22,943 nucleotides of DNA from CAYMCV01 sp964389005 (lineage in GTDB: Bacteria; Bacillota; Clostridia; Lachnospirales; Lachnospiraceae), in contig CAYMCV010000032.1 in NCBI GenBank assembly GCA_964389005.1, positions 1-22,943 of the forward strand. Direction: 5' to 3'. The position numbers and the translations under genes are program-made. Positions 8,550-15,241 of the stretch are shown here, in pieces (the first letter of the stretch is position 1; each line of letters opens with the position of its first letter). The notes beneath the pieces were generated by a model. The model did not search any database and was not told the origin of the DNA. It saw only the letters and a program-made list of their open reading frames with translations.

Positions 8550-11500
8550 TGCGCGTAAGTGCAATATCCTCGTATCTGCGGCAGCCGGATCCGGGAAAAC
8601 CGCCGTGCTGGTTGAGAGAATCATTGGATTGATTCGCGAAGGCATTGATGTTGATACTCTTCTGGTGGTAACTTTTACAGAGGCGGCTGCTGCGCAAATG
8701 CGTGAGAGACTCAGAAACAAATTGTCTGAAATTGCGGCAGCAGAACCTGAGAATCGACATATACAGAAACAAACGGTATTGATCCACAACGCACAGATTA
8801 CTACCATTCATGGTTTTTGTCTTACGGTAATTAAAAATCACTTTCAGGAGATTTCATTGGAACCGGGATTTCGAGTGGCCGACGAAGGTGAGATGAAGTT
8901 GATGCTGCATGACGTTATGGAGGACATGCTTGAAGCGTACTATTTACATGCAGAGCCGGATTTTCTCGCATTTGCGGAACGTTATGCACAGGTGGGCGAT
9001 ACAGAAAAATTATCCGACATGATTATTAGGTTATACAATGATGCGATGAGTCACGCATTTTGGGAAGAACGATTGGAACAATGCAGGGCAGAATTGACAT
9101 ATGAAACCATTGAGGATTTGGAACAGGCTGATTGGATGAAGTATATTTATGCCTATGAGGATGCGGTGCTTCGCGACTGTCATCGATTGGCCCAAAAAGC
9201 AGTGAAATTGTGCAATGAATCTAGCGGTCCCTTGGCATATCTGGAGGCATTAATGGATGACTTAGAACATATTGATGCACTGATGCAAAAAAGGTCGCAT
9301 ATAGCGCGTTCACACATTTTTGCGTCATGGAAATTTATGGATTTGTCGCGCAAACGTTCCGATATGGTTGATGAAGAGAAGAAGAAACTGGTAAAATTAA
9401 TACGTGATGAAATAAAGAAACAAATCACGGATTTACGTAAGAAACTATATACCGCACCGCCGGAGAGTGAACTCTTGTATCAAAATCGTGCAGGAGAAAC
9501 AGCGGAGATGGCAGTCCGCATGACCTTGGATTTTTGTCATAGATTTTCCGCTATGAAGCGGGAGAAGAACATCATCGATTTTACGGATATGGAACACTTG
9601 GCACTGCAAATCCTTTTGACCCAAAAGGATGGTATTGTGATGCCGACAGAGACGGCAACGGAGTACCAGAATTATTTCACGGAAATACTGACGGATGAAT
9701 ATCAGGACAGCAATGATGTACAGGAATTACTGTTATGGTCTGTCTCCAAAGAAAGCAGCGGAGCATATAATCGCTTTATGGTTGGAGATGTGAAACAGAG
9801 CATTTACCGTTTTCGACTTGCCAGACCGGAAATCTTCATGCAAAAGTATGATACATATAAAAATGGTGATGAAAAGAAACGAAAAATCATTCTTTCTCAG
9901 AATTTTCGCAGTCGTAATGAGGTTATCGATAGCGTCAACTACGTTTTTGAACGAATTATGACGAAAGATTTGGGGAATATCGATTATGATGAGGATGCAA
10001 GACTCTATTGCGGTGCTACGTTTCCGGATGCGGAACAAGGGAACTTCGATACGGAATTACTATTGTATGAAAAATCAGTCGGCAAAACAGAGGAAGAAGC
10101 ATTCATGATTGCGAGACGCATTTGCGCTATGGTCGGTCAAACGCTTGTTACCGATACCAAAACACAACAGTTGCGTCCTGCTGAATACCGTGATATTGTC
10201 ATATTGCTTCGAACCGCCAAGGGCGTTGATGAAGTCTTTCGCAAGGTTTTCGAGAAAAGCGGAATTCCTGTACACATATCTTCCGCAAGTGGGTATTTTA
10301 TGGCACAGGAAGTCCGTACGGTAATTAACTATATTACACTGTTGGTTAATCCGCGACAGGATATACCGCTGCACGGAGTGCTTCATTCCGTTTTGGGCGA
10401 TTTTTCGGAGAAGGAAATTGCGCAGATCAGAGCAGAAGGAGGCACGAAGGGTCAGCTGTTGGATTCACTTACGGGATATGTTGCGAAACACATGGAAAGT
10501 CGTGGGACAAAAAAACAACTGGCAGATCGAATTCAAAGTTTTTTGGATGACATCGAACGATATCGTGCCTGTGCCGCTTATATGCCTGTATACCAATTGA
10601 TTCAGAAGATTTTCCATGATAAAAAGTATGTATATCTTATATCAGCACTACCGGGCGGAGAACAAAGGCGTGCCAATCTAAAAATGCTTTTGGAATATGC
10701 CAAAAAATTTGAAAGTACAAGTTTCAGCGGCTTGTTTGATTTTATCCGATATTTGCAGATGTTAAAGCAACGGGAAATCGATTTCGGTGAGGCGAATATT
10801 GTTGATGAAAATGCCAATGTGGTTAGAATCATGACGATACACAAAAGTAAAGGGTTGGAGTTTCCAATATGTATTGTTGCGCAGTTGGGAAGAAAACTTA
10901 GTCAGAGAGAGTTTTTGGAACCCTTATTGACCGATCCGGACATTGGAATTGGAAATCGCTATATTGATTTGGATATGCGCTTTCAAACGGATACACTACG
11001 AAGAAATGCTATTATTTGCAAGCAGAGATGCGAGAGCAGAGGGGAAGATTTTCGCATCCTTTATGTGGCGATGACGCGTGCCAAAGAAAAGTTGATTTTG
11101 ACCGGTCGAGTCGGTAAACTTGAGAAAGCAGTGACGGACGCCATTGCGTCCTTGGAAGTCAGGGATAAGACACTGACATATACGGAACGAATCAAAGCCG
11201 GTACTTACTTGGATTTGTTGATACCGGTCATGGCGAGACAGAAATCATTTAAAAAACTATCCATTGACTTATTTGAAATAAGAAATCCTTTGTTAGTGCT
11301 TCCGGAAGAAACAGGTAATATTAGAATTGACGTTATTTCTGCGCAAGATGTTGAGGTTGATATGACGGCGCAGACCATAGAGAAAGGGTTTTTGGAGGAA
11401 CACTTGTTATCGGAAAGTGCAAAAGAAACGGATTTTCAGATATGGGAAGAACGTTTTTGCTTACAATATGCGCATCAAGGTCTTGCGGGTCTGTATACAA

Positions 11501-12162
11501 AGACGACGGTTTCCGAACTGAAACATGCCGCTTATCATGAAGCGGTTTTTGAGGAAACAATGGGCGAAGGAAGTGAAAAAATGTTTTCTGAACCGGAAGA
11601 AGAATCCTATATTCCGAAGTTTGCACGCACCCAGACCGAAGTTGCGGGCGTAACCAGAGGAACGGCGTATCACAGAATCATGGAATTGTTGGAGTTTTCG
11701 AAACTTTTTGGTCATGAGGAGGAATTTTTACTTGAACAAAAAGAACAAATTTTAAACTCTCATAAAATGACTGCGGAGATGATGGATTTGATTTCCGAAG
11801 AAAAAATACTTATCTTTTTACGACAAGATTTGGCACGGCGAATGGCGAAAGCAAGACGAAAACAATTACTGTTTCGCGAACAACCCTTTGTACTCGGAGT
11901 TCCTGCAAATGAGGCAAACCCTGCATTTTCACCCGATGAACGTCTACTGATTCAGGGTGTGATTGATGTATATTTTGAAGAAGACGGGGAATTGGTTTTG
12001 GCTGACTATAAAACCGATAAAGTCAAAACGCCGGAGGAACTGATTCATCGTTATCGGACACAATTGGATTATTATGAAAGAGCACTTGTACAATTAACCG
12101 GAAAACCCGTAAAGGAAAGGTTGATTTATTCCTTTGGCTTGGGTTTGGTTATCACGGTATAA
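8515..12162 (+). CDS. addA: ATP-dependent helicase/nuclease subunit A, AddA
   Basis: 1215 residues, normal for AddA. The ATG at 8515 lies inside addB behind a strong GGGGGAGG (8501-8508). UvrD/RecB-type superfamily 1 motifs are in order: Q motif (TKQQQEVID, from 4), Walker A (AAAGSGKT, 22-29), Walker B (DEYQDSN, 394-400), motif V (MTIHKSKGLEF, from 773) and motif VI (YVAMTRAKE, 850-858). The C-terminal nuclease has GTAYHRIMELL, IQGVIDVYF, LADYKTDK (D1164, K1166) and a Q-x2-Y-Y motif, so both helicase and nuclease appear active. AddA is the 3'-5' translocating motor and 3'-strand nuclease of the AddAB complex. The next gene follows after 12 bases, so co-transcription continues. Confidence 0.96.
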   Translation: MNYTKQQQEVIDARKCNILVSAAAGSGKTAVLVERIIGLIREGIDVDTLLVVTFTEAAAAQMRERLRNKLSEIAAAEPENRHIQKQTVLIHNAQITTIHGFCLTVIKNHFQEISLEPGFRVADEGEMKLMLHDVMEDMLEAYYLHAEPDFLAFAERYAQVGDTEKLSDMIIRLYNDAMSHAFWEERLEQCRAELTYETIEDLEQADWMKYIYAYEDAVLRDCHRLAQKAVKLCNESSGPLAYLEALMDDLEHIDALMQKRSHIARSHIFASWKFMDLSRKRSDMVDEEKKKLVKLIRDEIKKQITDLRKKLYTAPPESELLYQNRAGETAEMAVRMTLDFCHRFSAMKREKNIIDFTDMEHLALQILLTQKDGIVMPTETATEYQNYFTEILTDEYQDSNDVQELLLWSVSKESSGAYNRFMVGDVKQSIYRFRLARPEIFMQKYDTYKNGDEKKRKIILSQNFRSRNEVIDSVNYVFERIMTKDLGNIDYDEDARLYCGATFPDAEQGNFDTELLLYEKSVGKTEEEAFMIARRICAMVGQTLVTDTKTQQLRPAEYRDIVILLRTAKGVDEVFRKVFEKSGIPVHISSASGYFMAQEVRTVINYITLLVNPRQDIPLHGVLHSVLGDFSEKEIAQIRAEGGTKGQLLDSLTGYVAKHMESRGTKKQLADRIQSFLDDIERYRACAAYMPVYQLIQKIFHDKKYVYLISALPGGEQRRANLKMLLEYAKKFESTSFSGLFDFIRYLQMLKQREIDFGEANIVDENANVVRIMTIHKSKGLEFPICIVAQLGRKLSQREFLEPLLTDPDIGIGNRYIDLDMRFQTDTLRRNAIICKQRCESRGEDFRILYVAMTRAKEKLILTGRVGKLEKAVTDAIASLEVRDKTLTYTERIKAGTYLDLLIPVMARQKSFKKLSIDLFEIRNPLLVLPEETGNIRIDVISAQDVEVDMTAQTIEKGFLEEHLLSESAKETDFQIWEERFCLQYAHQGLAGLYTKTTVSELKHAAYHEAVFEETMGEGSEKMFSEPEEESYIPKFARTQTEVAGVTRGTAYHRIMELLEFSKLFGHEEEFLLEQKEQILNSHKMTAEMMDLISEEKILIFLRQDLARRMAKARRKQLLFREQPFVLGVPANEANPAFSPDERLLIQGVIDVYFEEDGELVLADYKTDKVKTPEELIHRYRTQLDYYERALVQLTGKPVKERLIYSFGLGLVITV

Positions 12163-12174
12163 ACGGAGGAAACT

Positions 12175-12957
12175 ATGACAGAGCAAAAAAGTAGCGGGGT
12201 TTTGGTATATATGTATCAACAATGGATTCAAATCATGTTTCCGGTGTTGATTTATTGTGTATCCTACTTGATCTTTGATTTTATTTTGGAATTCATCGGT
12301 GCCAATCTTTTTCTGCCGGGTACGATTGTAAATGGCTTGTGCATGTTGGGTGCCGCACTTTCCATCATGGGGGCATTTCAAGTCAAAGACTTATCGCTTC
12401 GTATCAATCCGCTGCTTTTGATCGTGATTCCACTCGGTATATGTTATACAGTGTTTTTTAACTGTTTGTTGGCTTATATTCCGATCAAAGGTCTCTCGGA
12501 ATCATATGCGCAGGCGGAAGGCGTTCTTTACGCAGTACCATTCTGGCAGCAGTTGATTTTGTATGGAATCATATCTCCTATAGCCGAAGAATTGGTGTTT
12601 CGCGGTGCGTTATATCGAAGAATGCGTAAGTTATATGCCGTATTGCCGTGTGCCTTATGCTCCGGGTTCCTATTCGGACTTTATCACGGGAATATTGTTC
12701 AGGGACTGTACGGATTCGTGATGGGGCTTCTGATGTCACTTGTCTATGAGATGACAGATAGTTTTTTGGCACCGCTTCTATTCCATGCCGCTGCCAATAT
12801 CGTCAGTTGCACGGCGACCTATGCAAATGATTTCGGAAGAATTGTATTTTCATTGCCGGGCATGATTATCGGATTCGTAATGGGTACAGTGCTTCTAACA
12901 ATTATGATTTTATATGTAAAAAAGGTTAAAAAGCGTAGCGAAGGTGTTACGCAATGA
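12175..12957 (+). CDS. CPBP-family intramembrane glutamic endopeptidase
   Basis: 260 residues with about seven or eight hydrophobic segments. CPBP (Abi/RCE1-like) motifs are complete: EELVFR with E138, E139 and R143; F167-x3-H171; and H204-x3-N208. The family cleaves substrates within the membrane (RCE1-type prenyl-protein processing in eukaryotes; bacteriocin self-immunity or regulated proteolysis in bacteria). The substrate here is unknown. GGAGG at 12165-12169 precedes the ATG, and the gene starts 12 bases after addA, so it is probably co-transcribed with addBA. It ends 113 bases before the next gene, which has its own promoter. A functional tie to AddAB is not evident. Confidence 0.88.
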   Translation: MTEQKSSGVLVYMYQQWIQIMFPVLIYCVSYLIFDFILEFIGANLFLPGTIVNGLCMLGAALSIMGAFQVKDLSLRINPLLLIVIPLGICYTVFFNCLLAYIPIKGLSESYAQAEGVLYAVPFWQQLILYGIISPIAEELVFRGALYRRMRKLYAVLPCALCSGFLFGLYHGNIVQGLYGFVMGLLMSLVYEMTDSFLAPLLFHAAANIVSCTATYANDFGRIVFSLPGMIIGFVMGTVLLTIMILYVKKVKKRSEGVTQ

Positions 12958-12984
12958 CATAAGGATATGTAAAGACAATAAAGA

Positions 12985-12998
12985 CAAACATTTGTTCG
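12985..12998. promoter_or_regulatory. LexA/SOS-type box 1
   Basis: CAAACATTTGTTCG fits the Gram-positive SOS box CGAAC-N4-GTTCG with one mismatch (A for G in the left half). It lies 8 bases upstream of the predicted -35. A nearly identical second box lies downstream of the -10, giving the paired arrangement used for tight repression. Confidence 0.6.
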
Positions 12999-13006
12999 AA
13001 AAAGTA

Positions 13007-13035
13007 TTGCAAACGTTTCGTGATTGTGATAGTAT
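13007..13035 (+). promoter_or_regulatory. Predicted promoter of the radical SAM/DUF4130/helicase operon
   Basis: TTGCAA at 13007-13012, a 17-base spacer and TAGTAT at 13030-13035 with an extended TGA directly before it. The start point would be near 13042, just at the edge of SOS box 2. The promoter is thus bracketed by two LexA-type sites, consistent with DNA-damage induction. It also shows that starts upstream of 13042 for the next gene are not transcribed from it. Confidence 0.55.
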
Positions 13036-13042
13036 ATGAATA

Positions 13043-13056
13043 CAAACGGATGTTCG
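13043..13056. promoter_or_regulatory. LexA/SOS-type box 2
   Basis: CAAACGGATGTTCG has the same half-sites as box 1 (ACAAAC and GTTCGA flanking four bases) at the predicted transcription start. It also has one mismatch to the Gram-positive consensus, at the same position. Two copies with identical half-sites within 72 bases are unlikely to be chance. Confidence 0.6.
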
Positions 13057-13070
13057 AGAGAGGGAAGGTC

Positions 13071-14420
13071 ATGGAGCGTCGAATTACGGAACAAATGTCT
13101 GTCATGGAGAAATTGGGAATACTGACCGATGCGGCGAAGTATGATGTCGCATGTACCAGCAGCGGAACCGAACGGCAAGGAAAGGGCGCCGGAATCGGGA
13201 ATGCCGTGAGCAGTGGTATTTGTCATAGTTTCGCATCTGACGGACGTTGTATTTCATTACTGAAGATACTGTTTACCAATGAGTGTATTCATGATTGTAA
13301 GTATTGTGTGAATCGACGCTCCAATGACGTGCCCCGTGCATCTTTTACACCGGATGAGATATGTGAATTGACAATTCAGTTTTATCGCAGGAATTATATT
13401 GAAGGACTGTTTTTAAGTTCGGGGATATTGAAGAACCCAACATATACAATGGAATTGATATATGCAGCTATCCTCAAATTACGGACAGTGTATCAGTTTC
13501 AGGGGTACATACATGTGAAGGCAATACCGGGCGCAGATCCGTTGATTATTGAACGAATCGGGTATCTTGTCGACCGTATGAGCATTAATTTAGAATTACC
13601 GACTGCCGAAGGTTTACAGAAACTGGCACCCGGGAAGAACAGGAAGAATATTTTGACGCCGATGAGACAGATACAGAACGGAATCGTACAGAGTAAGAAC
13701 GAGGTTGCGATTTTTAAGAATGCAACTCCTTTTGTCTCAGCCGGGCAGTCGACACAGATGATTGTGGGGGCAACACCGGAGAGTGATTACCAGATTGTAT
13801 CCGTTGCCGAGAATTTATACAAGAAATTCGCTCTGAAACGGGTATTCTATTCAGCATTCGTTCATGTGAACGATGATCGCGATTTGCCGGCCCTTCCCGG
13901 CGGACCGCCGTTATTGCGTGAGCACAGATTGTATCAGGCAGATTGGTTGATGCGCTTCTATCAGTTTGAAGCAAAGGAACTTCTGAGTGAAAAGCATCCT
14001 AATTTTAATCTCTTGTTGGACCCGAAGTGTGATTGGGCGATTCAACACTTGGAACAGTTTCCCATTGAGGTTAATTGTGCGGATTATCGTACGCTTCTTC
14101 GTGTTCCTGGAATTGGAGTTAAGAGCGCACAGAGAATTGTCGCAGCGCGAAGAATGGCAACACTCCGATTTGAAGATTTGAAGAAACTTGGTATTGTGTT
14201 GAAGCGTGCACTGTATTTCATTACATGTAGCGGTAAGATGATGTATCCGACGAAGTTGGAAGAAGATTATATTACAAGGAATATTTTAAATGAACATCCG
14301 CGTCTTCCTTTTACGAGTGACGGAATGACATATCGGCAACTATCATTATTTGATGACACAGATCTGTTTGCAAAACCATCGCCGATCGATGGAACGATGG
14401 CGCTGTATGGACAGATGTAA
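13071..14420 (+). CDS. Putative DNA modification/repair radical SAM protein with HhH domain (TIGR03916-like)
   Basis: 449 residues from the ATG at 13071, behind GAGAGAGGG (13056-13064). In-frame starts at 13020 and 13050 lie at or before the promoter/SOS box. The radical SAM cluster motif is C72-x3-C76-x2-C79 (ECIHDCKYC). Three further cysteines come before it (C28 in ACTSSG, C51 in GICH, C60 in GRCISLLK). The core barrel continues through HVKAIPGADP, INLELPT and IVGATPESD. Residues 338-388 form helix-hairpin-helix DNA-binding motifs (LLRVPGIGVKSAQRI, then LKKLGIVLKRAL). Near the C terminus QLSLF (423-427) is a textbook beta-clamp-binding motif. The family is annotated as linked to DNA repair and to uracil-DNA-glycosylase-type proteins; its reaction is unknown. 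It heads an operon with a DUF4130 gene 12 bases downstream and a helicase-nuclease, under predicted SOS control. Family call firm, chemistry unknown. Confidence 0.9.
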   Translation: MERRITEQMSVMEKLGILTDAAKYDVACTSSGTERQGKGAGIGNAVSSGICHSFASDGRCISLLKILFTNECIHDCKYCVNRRSNDVPRASFTPDEICELTIQFYRRNYIEGLFLSSGILKNPTYTMELIYAAILKLRTVYQFQGYIHVKAIPGADPLIIERIGYLVDRMSINLELPTAEGLQKLAPGKNRKNILTPMRQIQNGIVQSKNEVAIFKNATPFVSAGQSTQMIVGATPESDYQIVSVAENLYKKFALKRVFYSAFVHVNDDRDLPALPGGPPLLREHRLYQADWLMRFYQFEAKELLSEKHPNFNLLLDPKCDWAIQHLEQFPIEVNCADYRTLLRVPGIGVKSAQRIVAARRMATLRFEDLKKLGIVLKRALYFITCSGKMMYPTKLEEDYITRNILNEHPRLPFTSDGMTYRQLSLFDDTDLFAKPSPIDGTMALYGQM

Positions 14421-14432
14421 GGGTGATGAAGG

Positions 14433-15215
14433 ATGGAATTGTGGTTGTCATGTGAAGACTCTGCTGACGGTATTTTCAGCGGCGTTTATGAGGCATATCT
14501 TCGGAAGGCAGATCACGCTTACACACATCTTTGTGTAGGAGAACCCGCAGAACCATTGTTATTTGCGACGTATGAGCCGGTTATTGCCAATCCCGTTTAT
14601 GCAGATAAAGTCGGAAGAACGATTGTGAGAGAAATGGGGAACGATATTTACCGAGCTATCTGTGAAGCGATGACGACAAATGATTTCTTGAAGGCAGACG
14701 CAATATATCATACAATCGTTCTTGGAATTACGCAGAAGTTGGGGAATAGGACGATGGATTATCTGACGGATACCAGTGTTCGCAAAGTCTCGCAATTAAG
14801 TACTTATGTCAGACGGGAATATCTTCATTTACAAGGGTTTTTACGATTTGAGGAGTTACAGAACGGTGTATTGTTTGCGACTATCGGTCCGAAGAACAAC
14901 ATCATCACGATGTTGGCACCTCATTTTTCCAATCGATACCGTAACGAGAATTTCATTATTTATGATGAGATACGAAATTTGTTTGTTCTGCATCGAATTG
15001 GTGACGGTGAGGATGATTGGGTGGTCTTGACAGGTGCTCAGATTGATGTGAATTCTGAGTATTTTACGCGGCTCTCAGCACGCGAGAAAGAATATCAGGC
15101 ATGTTTTTGTCATTTTTGTGAGCATATCGGAATTCGTTCCAGAGAGAATCCACGGTTACAGCAAGCAATGTTACCGTTGCGATTTCGTGTATACATGACA
15201 GAGTTTCAGAAGTAA
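14433..15215 (+). CDS. DUF4130 / TIGR03915-like putative DNA repair protein
   Basis: 260 residues. The ATG at 14433 starts 12 bases after the radical SAM stop, with GGGTG at 14421-14425 as the likely binding site. The N-terminal pattern (IFSGVYEAYLRK), the middle (VRREYLHLQGFLRFEEL, then LFATIGPKNNI and LAPHFSNRY) and the C-terminal NPRLQQAMLPLRF..MTEF are typical of the DUF4130 family annotated as probable DNA metabolism protein. In other bacteria the same domain is fused to a uracil-DNA-glycosylase-like domain; here it stands alone with no glycosylase domain. It is always met beside the radical SAM gene in the family description, so the two should form one pathway or complex. No catalytic motif is recognisable to me, and the enzymatic role is unknown. 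Confidence 0.85.
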   Translation: MELWLSCEDSADGIFSGVYEAYLRKADHAYTHLCVGEPAEPLLFATYEPVIANPVYADKVGRTIVREMGNDIYRAICEAMTTNDFLKADAIYHTIVLGITQKLGNRTMDYLTDTSVRKVSQLSTYVRREYLHLQGFLRFEELQNGVLFATIGPKNNIITMLAPHFSNRYRNENFIIYDEIRNLFVLHRIGDGEDDWVVLTGAQIDVNSEYFTRLSAREKEYQACFCHFCEHIGIRSRENPRLQQAMLPLRFRVYMTEFQK

Positions 15216-15241
15216 TAACAGTCATATTCGGAGGTTTGTGT

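Noticed and set aside
13020..13070. Longer radical SAM protein from GTG 13020 or ATG 13050
   Set aside because: Both starts lie in the promoter/SOS-box region and have no ribosome binding site; the ATG at 13071 does.
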